Notes under the pieces: generated by a model
Database searches by the model: none
Told to the model about the DNA's origin: nothing
The model's input: the letters and a program-made list of their open reading frames with translations, nothing else
Shown here: piece by piece, positions 51,685-61,709 of the stretch
How positions within the stretch are numbered: position 1 is the first letter of the stretch
How the letters are laid out: every line of letters begins with the position of its first letter
Position numbers and translations under genes: made by a program
From: Desulfurispora thermophila DSM 16022
Lineage (GTDB): Bacteria > Bacillota > Desulfotomaculia > Desulfotomaculales > Desulfurisporaceae
Reading direction: 5' to 3'
Length of the DNA stretch: 64,000 nt
Assembly (NCBI RefSeq): GCF_000376385.1
Contig: NZ_AQWN01000011.1
Coordinates: 1-64,000, forward strand

Positions 51685-52080
51685 TTGGTAGCTATTTTAC
51701 AAAAAGCCCGTGAACTGGGCGAAGAGATTTCCCGCTCCACCGAACTGCAGGAAATGCTGGCAGCGCAACAGGCGATGCTCAGCAGCCCGGAAGCATCTGC
51801 TTTGATCGAGGAATTCAACAGAAAACAGAAGTATTACATGACCATCCAAAGACAGGGTCTGGAACTGACTGACAGCCAGAAACAGGACATCGCCGACCTG
51901 GAAGAAAGAATGCTGGACAACGAGTTGGTGCTGAGCTTTTTCCGGGCCCAGCAAAATTTTGAAAAAATTCTAGAGGAAATCAACAACATTATCAGTCAGG
52001 CCATTTCGGGCCAGACCACCTGCGGCGAAGGCGGCTGTTCGGACGAATGTTGCTCCAGCTGCAGCGGGTGTGGCGTGTAA
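51685..52080 (+). CDS. YlbF/YmcA family protein (RicA-like) with cysteine-rich tail
   Basis: The first 110 residues are a helical YlbF/YmcA domain (AQQAMLSSPEASALIEEF, QNFEKILEEINNIIS). The last 20 residues hold seven cysteines (CGEGGC, CCSSCSGC). In Bacillus YmcA (RicA), YlbF and YaaT form the iron-sulfur Y-complex, which affects RNase Y processing and sporulation, and ymcA follows miaB there as here. The TTG at 51685 is preferred because GGGAGG lies 8 nt before it. The tail may be the iron-sulfur ligand site. A terminator follows. Confidence 0.85.
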   Translation: MVAILQKARELGEEISRSTELQEMLAAQQAMLSSPEASALIEEFNRKQKYYMTIQRQGLELTDSQKQDIADLEERMLDNELVLSFFRAQQNFEKILEEINNIISQAISGQTTCGEGGCSDECCSSCSGCGV

Positions 52081-52112
52081 AGGCCTGCCCTGAACAAGTC
52101 CTCTTCTCTTTT

Positions 52113-52140
52113 CCCGACAAGGCTGTCGGGTTTTTCTTTT
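52113..52140 (+). terminator. terminator after the miaB-ymcA unit
   Basis: CCCGACA (52113-52119) pairs with TGTCGGG (52124-52130) with a 4-nt loop, followed by TTTTTCTTTTTT. Confidence 0.95.
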
Positions 52141-52156
52141 TTCAGATAATTCTTTA

Positions 52157-52165
52157 TGCTATAAT
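52157..52165 (+). promoter_or_regulatory. extended -10 promoter of mutS
   Basis: TGCTATAAT forms an extended -10 box, 18 bp before the start codon, with no clear -35 (a T-run left by the terminator lies there). The leader would be very short, about 12 nt, but still holds the AGGAGGG site. Confidence 0.55.
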
Positions 52166-52183
52166 TATGCAGGAGGGATCACC

Positions 52184-54757
52184 TTGGCCTACACCCCCAT
52201 GATGGAACAGTATCTGCAAATTAAGTCCCAGTACCCGGATGCCATATTGTTTTTCCGCCTGGGGGATTTTTACGAAATGTTTTTTGACGATGCTCTGCTG
52301 GCATCGCGCGAGCTCTCCATCACTCTCACCGGCCGTGATGCCGGAGCAGCTGAGCGAGTACCCATGTGTGGCGTACCCTATCACGCCGCTGACACCTACA
52401 TTGAAAAACTAATCAACAAAGGATATAAGGTAGCCATTTGCGAACAGGTGGAAGACCCGGCCCAGGCCAAAGGCATTGTGCGGCGGGAGGTAATCCGGGT
52501 TTTCACACCCGGCACATATTTAACCCGGCAAAAGGAGCAGCAGCACAATTATCTGGCGGCAATCTTTTTTTCCTCCACCGAATACGGTCTGGCCATCGCC
52601 GATGTCACGACCGGCCTTTTGCAGGCTACGCAAATTGACGGTACGGAAAAGGACGGGCATTTGCTGGCCGAACTGACCAGAATTATGCCAGCCGAGATTC
52701 TGGTTCCCGCCAGCCAGGTAACCTGCCAGCTGGTGGACGAGATAAAAAAGCGCCTGGCGCCTGCCCTTTCCCCGCTCCCGGAAGAACAATTCCGCGCCGA
52801 CAAAGCCGGACGTCACCTGGAACAAGTGCTGGGCATCCGCTGGCGAGACAGTGGCATAGGCTCTTATCCCGGCGCTCTGTCCGCCACGGGAGCCCTGCTG
52901 GCCTACCTGCTGGAGACGCAAAAGAATTCTCTCGGCCAGTTCCGCAATTTACAGGTTTACACCGCGGGCCAATACATGATTCTGGACGCCAACACCCGGC
53001 GTAACCTGGAGCTGGTTTTCTCTTTGCGGCACAGAGAACGCTGGGGAACACTGCTCTGGGTGCTCGATAAAACCAGAACCGCCATGGGTGGTAGAATGCT
53101 GCGCACCTGGCTGGAACAGCCCCTGCTGGACATGGACCGGATCAACCAGCGGCTGGATGCTGTGAGCGAACTGGTGGAAGACACCTTCTTGCGACAAACA
53201 CTACAAAAACAGCTTAAAGGCATCTACGACCTGGAAAGATTGGCCACCAAAACGCTTTACAGCACAGTCAACGCCCGTGATATGCTGGCCCTGCGCCAGT
53301 CTCTGCTCATGTTGCCGGAAATTGTCTCCATTTGCCAGAATTGCCGGGCAAGTTTACTGCGGGACATACCGCCTGTTGTCAATGCTTTGCAGGAACTGGG
53401 CATATTTCTGTTGGCGGCGCTGGCCGACGACCCGCCAGCCACGCTCAAAGAAGGAAACTTGATCAAAAGTGGCTTTTCCGCCCAGGTGGACCGCTTGCGC
53501 CAGGCGGCCCGCGATGGCCGCAACTGGCTGGTTGATCTGGAAAACCGGGAAAAAGAGCGCACCGGGATCAAGTCCTTAAAGATCAGCTACAATAAGGTTT
53601 TCGGCTACTACATCGAGGTTACTAAGGCAAATCTTTCCGCTGTTCCGGCCGATTATCAGCGCAAGCAGACCCTGGCCAATGCGGAAAGGTTTATCACTCC
53701 CGCCCTCAAGGAACTGGAGCAACAGATTCTGGGAGCGGAAGAAAACCTGATTCAGCTTGAATATAATATTTTTAACCAGATTCGGGAAAAGGTGGCCGGG
53801 CACATTGAAATGATTCAGCAGGCCGCCCGTTGGCTGGCCACTGTGGACGCTCTGGTTTCCCTGGCCGAGGTGGCCTTTACTTCTGGCTACACCCGACCCA
53901 GTCTTACCCCGGAAACGGTTTTATACATTGAAAACGGCCGCCACCCGGTGGTGGAAAAAGTGCTGGACGACGGGTCGTTCGTCCCCAACGACCTGACCCT
54001 GGACAAGCAAACACGGTTAATTCTGCTCACCGGACCCAACATGGCCGGCAAGAGCACTTTTATGCGCCAGGTGGCATTGATTGTGCTGATGGCCCAGGCC
54101 GGTAGCTTTGTACCGGCCGACCGGGCGGTAGTGGGGCTGGTGGACAGAATTTTCACCCGCATTGGGGCAGCAGATGACCTGGCGGCAGGAGAAAGCACAT
54201 TTATGGTCGAAATGAAAGAGTGCGAAATAATCGTAAAAAATGCCAGCCCGCGCAGCCTGATTATTATGGATGAGGTAGGACGGGGCACCAGTACACATGA
54301 CGGCATCAGCATTGCTAGGGCCCTGCTGGAGCACATTGCTGTCAATATCCAGGCCCGCACCCTGTTTTCCACTCATTACCACGAACTGACCGTGTTGGAC
54401 AGCTTGCCCGGGGTAGCCAATTTTACCATGGCCGTACTGGAGGAAGGCCAGCAAGTTTGCTTCTTGCGCAAAGTCATCCCCGGTAAAGCCGACAAGAGTT
54501 ATGGCATTCACGTGGCCGCCCTGGCCGGGTTGCCGGCAGACATCATCAGGCGGGCCAAAGAAATTCTGGCGGACATGGAAAAACAGGCTCTCCCTTCTGT
54601 AACCCAGTGTACTGCTGCAACGCTACAACAGCAAGACAAACAGCAGTTGTGTCCAAACTGTGAATCTGTACGCAGAGTGTTGCAAAATGTTGATATTAAC
54701 CATATTACACCGGTACAGGCGTTAAATATACTGGCGCAGTTGTGCGCCAACAAGTGA
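52184..54757 (+). CDS. mutS: DNA mismatch repair protein MutS
   Basis: The 857-residue MutS1 protein recognises mismatches and uses ATP to recruit MutL. The N-terminal FFRLGDFYEMF carries the Phe-X-Glu mismatch-reading motif (DFYE), and the C-terminal ATPase has Walker A TGPNMAGKST (about 617-626), DEVGRGTSTHDG and STHYHEL. The TTG start at 52184 has AGGAGGG upstream. A short Cys/Gln-containing stretch precedes the C-terminal end. It shares a gene run with mutL, interrupted by two unrelated genes. Confidence 0.97.
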   Translation: MAYTPMMEQYLQIKSQYPDAILFFRLGDFYEMFFDDALLASRELSITLTGRDAGAAERVPMCGVPYHAADTYIEKLINKGYKVAICEQVEDPAQAKGIVRREVIRVFTPGTYLTRQKEQQHNYLAAIFFSSTEYGLAIADVTTGLLQATQIDGTEKDGHLLAELTRIMPAEILVPASQVTCQLVDEIKKRLAPALSPLPEEQFRADKAGRHLEQVLGIRWRDSGIGSYPGALSATGALLAYLLETQKNSLGQFRNLQVYTAGQYMILDANTRRNLELVFSLRHRERWGTLLWVLDKTRTAMGGRMLRTWLEQPLLDMDRINQRLDAVSELVEDTFLRQTLQKQLKGIYDLERLATKTLYSTVNARDMLALRQSLLMLPEIVSICQNCRASLLRDIPPVVNALQELGIFLLAALADDPPATLKEGNLIKSGFSAQVDRLRQAARDGRNWLVDLENREKERTGIKSLKISYNKVFGYYIEVTKANLSAVPADYQRKQTLANAERFITPALKELEQQILGAEENLIQLEYNIFNQIREKVAGHIEMIQQAARWLATVDALVSLAEVAFTSGYTRPSLTPETVLYIENGRHPVVEKVLDDGSFVPNDLTLDKQTRLILLTGPNMAGKSTFMRQVALIVLMAQAGSFVPADRAVVGLVDRIFTRIGAADDLAAGESTFMVEMKECEIIVKNASPRSLIIMDEVGRGTSTHDGISIARALLEHIAVNIQARTLFSTHYHELTVLDSLPGVANFTMAVLEEGQQVCFLRKVIPGKADKSYGIHVAALAGLPADIIRRAKEILADMEKQALPSVTQCTAATLQQQDKQQLCPNCESVRRVLQNVDINHITPVQALNILAQLCANK

Positions 54758-54785
54758 AAAGGGTAATTTGCCGGGGGGTGTATGT

Positions 54786-56462
54786 GTGTTCATTGGCATA
54801 GATGTGGGAGGGACATTTACCGATGCAGTGCTGCTCGACCGCGGCATGGTGAAAGCAACGGCAAAAGTGGTCACCCGGCAGGATCTGCTGTCCTCCCTGC
54901 TGGAAGCACTGGACAGCATATTACAGGGCGTCTCGCCCGACCTGATAGAGCGAGTGGTCTTCAGCACGACAGTGATCACTAACTTAATTGCCGAAAAAAA
55001 ATATGACCCGGTTGGACTGATCATCATCCCCGGGCCCGGCCTCAGCCACGCCCACTATCGCTTTGCTACCCAGACCCATATCATTAACGGCGCCATTGAC
55101 TACCGGGGCAGAGAAATAATCCCCCTGGACTTAAAACAGGTGGAGCAAGCGGTGGAAGAACTGGAAGCCGCCGGATACAATAAAGTGGCCGTGGTTGGTA
55201 AATTTTCTTCCCGCAATAACAAACACGAAAAAGAGATTGAAAAATACATCAAACTCCTGCACCCCCAGTGGCAAGTGGAACTAGGACATACCGTTGCCGG
55301 TCAGTTAAATTTTCCCCGGCGGGTTGTCTCCACCATGTTGACCTGTGCGACCCGGGAAAAATATGAATTCTTCGTGCGCTCTGTCTTTCAGGCCTTGGAG
55401 CAGCGCGGACTGCAAGCGGAGATTTATATCCTGCGCGCCGACGGCGGCACGATGCGATTAAAGAATTCCACCAAGGCGCCCATAGAAACCATCTTCAGTG
55501 GACCGGCGGCCAGCACGCTGGGCGTACAGGCACTCCTGCCGCCTGGCGAAACAGCCGTAGTGGTTGATATAGGCGGCACAACTTCCGACCTGGCCCTGCT
55601 CCTGAGCGGCCAGCCTTTGCTGGCTACCAGGGGGGTGTGCATATATAACCAGTTAACCCATGTCCGCGCTCTGGCTGTAAAATCCGTACCCGTAGGCGGA
55701 GATACCACATTAAGCCGGCAGCAGAATCGTATCGTCCTCCTGCCCGGACGGCAGGGGCCACCCTTCTGCCTGGATGGACCTGCTCCCACGCCGACAGATG
55801 CCCTGCGCGTCCTGGGATTATTCCACAAGGGGGACTACGACAAAGCCCGTCAAGCCATGCACATGCTGGGGGCCGAGCTTAATCTGAGCTGCACCGAAAC
55901 AGCTGTCCGAGTGGTTGACCTGGTGGTGGACACCATTGTGCAGGAAATCAACGAAATGTTCAAGAGCTGGGAGCAAGAACCAAGCTACCGGGTCTGGGAA
56001 GTGTTGCAGAAAAAGAAGGTCCGTCCGACCACTGTAGTGGGAGTGGGCGGTGGCGCAGCGGGCTTGATTACACAAATCGCGGCCCGGATGAACTGTCAGC
56101 CTGTTTTGCCTCCTTATGCCAGTGTAGCCAATGCCATTGGCGCGGCTGTAGCCCGCCCCACCCTGCGGGTAAGCCTGCGGGCCGATACCCAGCAAGGGGT
56201 TTATACCATACAAGAAGAGGGCTTCCAGGGAAAAATTGAGGATGGCAACTTCAACGAGGAAAAAGCCATTGCCTTGGCCCGCACCTGGCTGCAACGGCGG
56301 GCGGAAAACGCCGGGCTGACCAGCTCGCTGGGCGAGGTCGAGATCATCCGGCGGGAAGTATTCAACGTCGTCCGCAACTGGGTTACTTGTGGCAAAATAT
56401 TTGATATCGGTGTCCAAACACAGCGCGGTATTTTACATTACATCGGGGGAGGTGGTCGTTAA
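54786..56462 (+). CDS. hydantoinase/oxoprolinase family protein
   Basis: A 558-residue protein with the HyuA-type ASKHA fold: phosphate-binding GIDVGGTFTDA at the N-terminus (residues 4-14), a second DIGGTTSDLAL at about 264, and VGVGGGAAGLI near the C-terminus. Family members hydrolyse cyclic amides with ATP, but this one has no HyuB partner, so its reaction is unknown. I prefer the GTG at 54786 (GGGGGGTG, 5 nt upstream) to the TTG at 54768. Its stop overlaps the next start (TAATG), so translation is coupled with the deacetylase-like gene. Confidence 0.88.
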   Translation: MFIGIDVGGTFTDAVLLDRGMVKATAKVVTRQDLLSSLLEALDSILQGVSPDLIERVVFSTTVITNLIAEKKYDPVGLIIIPGPGLSHAHYRFATQTHIINGAIDYRGREIIPLDLKQVEQAVEELEAAGYNKVAVVGKFSSRNNKHEKEIEKYIKLLHPQWQVELGHTVAGQLNFPRRVVSTMLTCATREKYEFFVRSVFQALEQRGLQAEIYILRADGGTMRLKNSTKAPIETIFSGPAASTLGVQALLPPGETAVVVDIGGTTSDLALLLSGQPLLATRGVCIYNQLTHVRALAVKSVPVGGDTTLSRQQNRIVLLPGRQGPPFCLDGPAPTPTDALRVLGLFHKGDYDKARQAMHMLGAELNLSCTETAVRVVDLVVDTIVQEINEMFKSWEQEPSYRVWEVLQKKKVRPTTVVGVGGGAAGLITQIAARMNCQPVLPPYASVANAIGAAVARPTLRVSLRADTQQGVYTIQEEGFQGKIEDGNFNEEKAIALARTWLQRRAENAGLTSSLGEVEIIRREVFNVVRNWVTCGKIFDIGVQTQRGILHYIGGGGR

Positions 56463-57832
56463 TGTCCGGAAAAACCGGCCTGGTTTTCTTTCCCGCTTTC
56501 GACTGGGCCATCTCCCCCACGCATCCGGAGAGGGAAGAGCGCCTGCTGTACACCAGGGACACCATCTTTGAAGAAGGTGTCCTGGATCTGCCCAATATTG
56601 AAGAGCTGGCACCCCGCCTGGCCACGTTTCACGATATCGCCCGGGTGCATTTCTGTGTGCCCCGGGTCCAGAGCCAGGTTACCGAGGCCCATCTGATTGC
56701 CGCCGGCGCGGCCATGTTGCTGGGCGACTTAATTATTGAAGGTAGTTTGCGCAATGGCTTTGCTCTGGTCCGTCCGCCGGGACACCACGCCATGCGGGTG
56801 GTGCACGGCAACCGGGGATTTTGCAATATCAACAACGAGGCCGTACTGGTGGAATACCTGCGCCGCCGGCACGGTGTGAAAAGAATTGCCATCGTGGATT
56901 CCGATGTTCACCACGGCGACGGCACCCAGGAAATCTTTTACCACGACCCCGATGTCTTGTTTATCTCATTCCATCAGGACGGGCGTACAATCTATCCGGG
57001 TACAGGTTTCACCCACGAACTGGGCGGTCCCCTGGCCTACGCCCGGACGCTGAATGTGCCCCTCCCCCCAGGCACTACAGACGAAACCTTTCTCTACGTG
57101 GTTGATAATCTGATTTTACCTGTATTGCAAGATTTCGCCCCCGAGTTCATCATCAATTCCGCCGGCCAGGACAACCACTACACCGACCCTCTGGGCAGCA
57201 TGCGTTTCACTGCCCAGGGGTATGCCGAGTTTACCCGGCGGTTAAATCCCCACCTGGCCGTCCTGGAAGGCGGTTATGCCATCGAATCGGCCCTGCCCTA
57301 CGTAAACCTGGCTATTTTGCTGGCGCTGTCGGGTCATGATTACTCTTATGTGCGCGAGCCGGATTACTGGCCGGGCAAGTTCAAAGAAAGCCCGGAGCGG
57401 CTTGACCAGGTGAAAAGAATGGTAGATAATTTACTGGGAATCTGGCAGAACAGAGATAAGGCGGATATAGAAAAATTGTTTGGGACAGGCAAGTTCTACC
57501 AGCGCAAGAAAAATATTTATTATGATACAGATTATATTGAAGAAGAACAGTTTGAAAAAGTGCGCATGTGCCCTTACTGTCCGGGGTACATCATCATCGA
57601 GTCCCGCGCCAACCGCGGTTATGGCTCGCCCAACCGCGTTTTCGCAATTTCCGTACCTTTTCAGGCCTGTTCCTGCTGTCAGGCGGAAGCCGCTGATGCT
57701 TACGAGAAGGCCAAGAAAGAAGGCAGGTTCGACTATGTTTATCTGCAGGATAAAACCACCGATACCTACATGTCCTATGAGCGCAACAAGAATCAGGAAT
57801 GGTGCTCGGAGGGGCCCCGCCCGGAGGTGTAA
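56462..57832 (+). CDS. histone deacetylase-family amidohydrolase with Cys-rich C-terminal domain
   Basis: A 456-residue arginase-fold zinc hydrolase with the deacetylase motifs RPPGHHAM (about 102-109), DSDVHHGDGTQE (metal ligands Asp and His), SAGQDNHYTDPLG (Asp ligand, with Gln in place of the usual Phe) and LEGGYA. Such bacterial enzymes remove acetyl groups from polyamines, proteins or small amides. The C-terminal 130 residues are not part of the usual fold and hold CPYC and CSCC pairs that look like a zinc ribbon. It is coupled to the hydantoinase gene and sits 2 bp before mutL. Confidence 0.9.
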   Translation: MSGKTGLVFFPAFDWAISPTHPEREERLLYTRDTIFEEGVLDLPNIEELAPRLATFHDIARVHFCVPRVQSQVTEAHLIAAGAAMLLGDLIIEGSLRNGFALVRPPGHHAMRVVHGNRGFCNINNEAVLVEYLRRRHGVKRIAIVDSDVHHGDGTQEIFYHDPDVLFISFHQDGRTIYPGTGFTHELGGPLAYARTLNVPLPPGTTDETFLYVVDNLILPVLQDFAPEFIINSAGQDNHYTDPLGSMRFTAQGYAEFTRRLNPHLAVLEGGYAIESALPYVNLAILLALSGHDYSYVREPDYWPGKFKESPERLDQVKRMVDNLLGIWQNRDKADIEKLFGTGKFYQRKKNIYYDTDYIEEEQFEKVRMCPYCPGYIIIESRANRGYGSPNRVFAISVPFQACSCCQAEAADAYEKAKKEGRFDYVYLQDKTTDTYMSYERNKNQEWCSEGPRPEV

Positions 57833-57834
57833 AA

Positions 57835-59634
57835 TTGGCTAGGATCAATATCTTACCTCCCGCCATTGCCAATCTGATTGCTGCCGGGGAGGTGGTGGAG
57901 CGTCCCGCTTCTGTCGTCAAAGAACTGCTGGAAAACTCTTTTGACGCTGACGCCCGCCGGGTGGAAATAGAAATCAAAGAGGGGGGCCTGAAATACATTG
58001 CCGTACGGGACAACGGCCTGGGCATGGACGCCGAAGACCTGAAACTGGCTGTGTTGCGCCATGCCACCAGTAAAATTGCCAGCCTGCCCGATCTGGACAA
58101 TATTACCACCATGGGTTTTCGCGGAGAAGCTTTACCCAGCATCGCCGCCGTCAGCAAACTGCTGATCAATTCCCGCTCACGGCAGGATGTGCAGGGACAC
58201 CAGATTGAAGTCCATGGTGGTGAAACGATAAGTTTTTCTCCTGTCGGCTGCCCGGCAGGAACTTTTGTTTGTGTGCAAGATCTGTTTTTCAACACACCGG
58301 CTCGCCGCAAATACCTGAAATCCGCCGCAGCCGAAGCGGCCGCCATCAGCGATTTCGTAACCAGGCTGGCGCTGGCCCGGCCTGATGTAAGCATAACTTA
58401 CAAAAACAATCAACGCCAGTGCCTGTATACCCCGGGTAACAATAAACTTTCCGATGTCATCAATGCTGTATACGGCGTGGAAGTAGGCAGACAAATGTTG
58501 CCGGTTTCCTATACCCGGGAAGATATGCAGCTCAGCGGTTACATCTCCCCGCCAGCTTTGCAGCGCAGCACGCCCAGGTACCTGACGACCATCGTCAACC
58601 AGCGCTATGTCAAATGCCGGACCATGGTGCAGGCCGTGTTGGACGTGTATCAAAGCATTTTGTCTCCCGGGCGCTATCCTATCGCTGTGCTATCCTTGCG
58701 CATCGACCCCCGGCGGGTGGATGTAAATGTGCACCCGGCCAAAATGGAAATCAAACTGCAGGACGAACAGGCAATTTACCTGTTTATCCGTCAGGCCATC
58801 CAAAAAGCGCTGGCCAGCACTGATCCCGTGCCATCCATTACCATACCAGGAGCTTGCCCGGTCGCCCGGACCAACCTGACCGTGTTGTCGGTACCGCCGA
58901 CCGGAACAACACACGCCGCAGCAACATACAGCAGCATGAACCTTACTGGCAGCTCTTCAAACGGTGATCGGGAGCAAATATGGGAATCCTTACACCATGA
59001 GCGCTATTTACCGGAAAAAAAGAAGGAAGAAGAGCCCGAGAAAACATCCCTGCCTGAGCTAACCCCGGTGGGCTACTTGCCACCGGTCTACATCCTGGCC
59101 ACCGATTATGTTAATTTTTATATAATTGACCACCACGCGGCCCATGAACGAATCCTGTATGAAAAGCTGATGGCAGCTTATAACAATAGTCCCGATCTGC
59201 GCCAGAACCTGCTCATACCCCGCCCGCTGCACTTCACTTTTCAGGAAGCGCAACTCCTGCAAGAGCAACGGGATATACTGGAAAGACTGGGCATTTTCCT
59301 GGAATACCTGGGGGGGAACAGTTTCATGCTGCGCAGTTGGCCGGTAGTTTTACCGGATGACGAGCATCTTATCTACGACATAACTGCCGCTCTGCAAAAA
59401 CTGGCCGCCGAGAAAAGCATTACGCCAGCCAATCTATTAAAGCATATTGCCCAGATGGCCGCCTGCAAAGCTGCCGCCAAGGCAGGAAAAGTGCTGGCTG
59501 AAGCCGAAGCCCGGGAATTGCTGGCCGAGCTCGGGCAGACCGAAAATCCCTATCAATGCCCGCACGGCCGTCCGACAATTCTCAAAAAATCTCTACAAGA
59601 CATTGCCGCCCATTTTAAAAGAAGCCATAATTGA
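57835..59634 (+). CDS. mutL: DNA mismatch repair protein MutL
   Basis: The 599-residue protein has a GHKL ATPase domain (AAGEVVERPASVVKELLENS, in parts, residues 20-40; DNGLGMD; TMGFRGEALPSIAAVS) and a C-terminal dimerisation domain with DHHAAHERILYE, a close variant of the nickase motif DQHA-X2-E-X4-E, so it is likely an endonuclease MutL. CPHGRP near the C-terminus supports this. The TTG start at 57835 follows GGAGGTG. It works with MutS encoded 3 kb upstream. Confidence 0.96.
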   Translation: MARINILPPAIANLIAAGEVVERPASVVKELLENSFDADARRVEIEIKEGGLKYIAVRDNGLGMDAEDLKLAVLRHATSKIASLPDLDNITTMGFRGEALPSIAAVSKLLINSRSRQDVQGHQIEVHGGETISFSPVGCPAGTFVCVQDLFFNTPARRKYLKSAAAEAAAISDFVTRLALARPDVSITYKNNQRQCLYTPGNNKLSDVINAVYGVEVGRQMLPVSYTREDMQLSGYISPPALQRSTPRYLTTIVNQRYVKCRTMVQAVLDVYQSILSPGRYPIAVLSLRIDPRRVDVNVHPAKMEIKLQDEQAIYLFIRQAIQKALASTDPVPSITIPGACPVARTNLTVLSVPPTGTTHAAATYSSMNLTGSSSNGDREQIWESLHHERYLPEKKKEEEPEKTSLPELTPVGYLPPVYILATDYVNFYIIDHHAAHERILYEKLMAAYNNSPDLRQNLLIPRPLHFTFQEAQLLQEQRDILERLGIFLEYLGGNSFMLRSWPVVLPDDEHLIYDITAALQKLAAEKSITPANLLKHIAQMAACKAAAKAGKVLAEAEARELLAELGQTENPYQCPHGRPTILKKSLQDIAAHFKRSHN

Positions 59635-59658
59635 AAGGCAGGTATAAAGCATCTACCA

Positions 59659-60444
59659 ATGTCTGCAGCCGTTACTACCACCATCCGTCCGGATTCCGCC
59701 GTCCTGGACAAAGCCGTACAGGTAGCCCAGGAACTCTCTCTACCTTTTATAGCCAGACAAAAAAACAGCATCGAGCAACTTATCCGGCAAAACAACTTAA
59801 AGGGTGCCCTGGTCATAGGTAAAAACAAAAGTATATATACCGACGGGCAGGTGGAGCTCTTTTTTCACCCGGGCATGGCAAAACTGCGTATAAAAGAAAT
59901 ACTGGCTGGGAAAACTGACCAAATGATCAAAGCAATGGATCTTCAGCCAGGAGATACGGTCCTGGACTGCACTCTGGGTCTGGCTGCCGATGCCATTGTG
60001 GCCTCCTTTGCGGTGGGTGAAAACGGCAGCGTGACCGGTCTGGAAAACAGCACTTTGCTGGCCTGGCTGGTCAAAGAGGGCCTGACATCTTACCAGGACA
60101 GGGAAATGCCAGCCATGAACCGGGCCATGCGCCGCATAAAGGTCCTGCCTGCCGATCACCTGACTTACCTGTCCGCATTACCGTCTGAAAGCGTTGATGT
60201 TGTATACTTTGATCCTATGTTCCGCTATCCACTCTGGCGTTCTTCTGCCATGCTCCCGGTACGCCCGTTGGCCGACCAGCGCCCCGTTTCCGAAGCGGCT
60301 CTCCGGGAAGCGTTGCGAGTAGCCCGCAAAAGGGTAGTGGTCAAAGAAACCAGGGATAGCAAGGAGTTTTCGCGCCTGTGTATTAACGAAGTGTCCGGCG
60401 GCAAACACTCCCCCATCGCCTTCGGCATTATCAAAAAGAAGTGA
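59659..60444 (+). CDS. SAM-dependent methyltransferase, RsmJ/YhiQ-like
   Basis: A 261-residue class I methyltransferase with VLDCTLGLAADAIV (SAM loop, about 104-117) and VYFDPMFRYP (about 190-199), the DPMFP-type catalytic motif of the RsmJ family, which methylates guanosine in small-subunit rRNA. Whether this clostridial relative acts on rRNA is not shown by sequence. It lies 24 bp after mutL and 12 bp before miaA, so all three are likely co-transcribed. Confidence 0.8.
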   Translation: MSAAVTTTIRPDSAVLDKAVQVAQELSLPFIARQKNSIEQLIRQNNLKGALVIGKNKSIYTDGQVELFFHPGMAKLRIKEILAGKTDQMIKAMDLQPGDTVLDCTLGLAADAIVASFAVGENGSVTGLENSTLLAWLVKEGLTSYQDREMPAMNRAMRRIKVLPADHLTYLSALPSESVDVVYFDPMFRYPLWRSSAMLPVRPLADQRPVSEAALREALRVARKRVVVKETRDSKEFSRLCINEVSGGKHSPIAFGIIKKK

Positions 60445-60456
60445 GGGGGGGGAGCC

Positions 60457-61407
60457 GTGCTGAAAAATATCGGTCAAACCTTGCTGGTTATTACTGGCCC
60501 CACGGCAACGGGGAAAACGGCATTGTCGGTTGAGCTGGCTCGCCGGATCAACGGGGAAATAATATCCGCCGACTCCATGCTGATATACAAATATATGGAC
60601 ATCGGCACCGCCAAACCAACCCTGGAGGAACGACAGGGCGTCCCCCATTATATGATTGATATTATTGAACCGGACCAGGAGTACAGTGTGGCACTATATC
60701 AGCAGGAAGTGGAAAAAATCATCCCCGCTATCCTGGCGCGGGGCAGAGTTCCCATGCTGGTGGGGGGCACCGGTCTTTATATCCGGTCTGTTGTAGCGGG
60801 GTTTCACTGCAGTCAAATTGGCAAAGACGAAGCCTTCCGGCAGGAAATGCAACAGCTGGCCAGGGAAAATGGCAATATTTATCTACATGAAATGCTGGCC
60901 AGGGTTGATCCTCCCACGGCCAATCGCCTGCATCCCAATGACCAGAAAAGAGTCATTCGCGCCCTGGAGGTGTACCATTTAAGTGGCAAGCCATTTTCCT
61001 GGCACAACCAGCCCCAGAACAACCGGGCCACACCGTACCGGATCTTGCAGTGGGGTCTTACCTTGGACAGGGAATTGCTCTACCAGCGGATTAACCGGCG
61101 GGTAGATGAAATGCTGCAAAAAGGGCTGGTGCAGGAAGTGCGCTGGCTGTTGGAGCAAGGTTATTCCCCCACCTTGACTTCCATGCAGGGTCTGGGTTAT
61201 AAGGAGATAGCCGCTTACTTGAACGGGCAGATTTCTTTGCCCCTGGCCGTAGAAACCTTAAAGAGAAACACACGGCGTTTCGCCAAAAGGCAACTAACCT
61301 GGTTTAGACGCGATCCCGCCATTAAATGGTTGGATGTGAACTCGGAACCGGAAACTCTGGTGTTACAAATTACCAGAGATCTGGCAGGATTATCCCCGGG
61401 AATGTAG
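60457..61407 (+). CDS. miaA: tRNA dimethylallyltransferase
   Basis: The 316-residue enzyme adds an isopentenyl group to A37 of tRNA, giving the substrate of MiaB. It has the P-loop [12 protein letters not shown] (about 11-22), [18 protein letters not shown] (in two parts), [11 protein letters not shown] and the C-terminal [12 protein letters not shown] motif. The GTG start is preceded by GGGGGGGAG. It is followed by hfq after 43 bp, the same order as in many bacteria. Confidence 0.96.
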   Translation: MLKNIGQTLLVITGPTATGKTALSVELARRINGEIISADSMLIYKYMDIGTAKPTLEERQGVPHYMIDIIEPDQEYSVALYQQEVEKIIPAILARGRVPMLVGGTGLYIRSVVAGFHCSQIGKDEAFRQEMQQLARENGNIYLHEMLARVDPPTANRLHPNDQKRVIRALEVYHLSGKPFSWHNQPQNNRATPYRILQWGLTLDRELLYQRINRRVDEMLQKGLVQEVRWLLEQGYSPTLTSMQGLGYKEIAAYLNGQISLPLAVETLKRNTRRFAKRQLTWFRRDPAIKWLDVNSEPETLVLQITRDLAGLSPGM

Positions 61408-61450
61408 AACAAGAATTAAGCATAGAGATAAAACTGATGGAGGGAATCCA

Positions 61451-61693
61451 ATGACCAAGCCACAAATAAATCTGCAGGATGCTTTTTTAAACCAGGTACG
61501 CAAGGAAAATATCCTGGTAACAATTTACCTGGTTAATGGTTTTCAGCTACGGGGACAGGTCAGGGGTTTTGATAACTTCACTGTGATCCTGGAAAGCGAT
61601 GGCAAGCAAATGATGGTTTATAAACATGCTATATCCACTATTAGCCCGTTGCGCCCTGTAAGCACCAATTTTTCCGAAAACAAACCTTCCTAA
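61451..61693 (+). CDS. hfq: RNA chaperone Hfq
   Basis: An 80-residue Sm-like protein that pairs small RNAs with mRNAs as a hexamer. The Sm1 motif ([29 protein letters not shown]) and the Sm2 motif YKHAIST are intact, as is [14 protein letters not shown] lies upstream of the ATG. It sits between miaA and spoVK and is followed by a terminator. Confidence 0.96.
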   Translation: MTKPQINLQDAFLNQVRKENILVTIYLVNGFQLRGQVRGFDNFTVILESDGKQMMVYKHAISTISPLRPVSTNFSENKPS

Positions 61694-61709
61694 GAACCCG
61701 GCAAAAACC

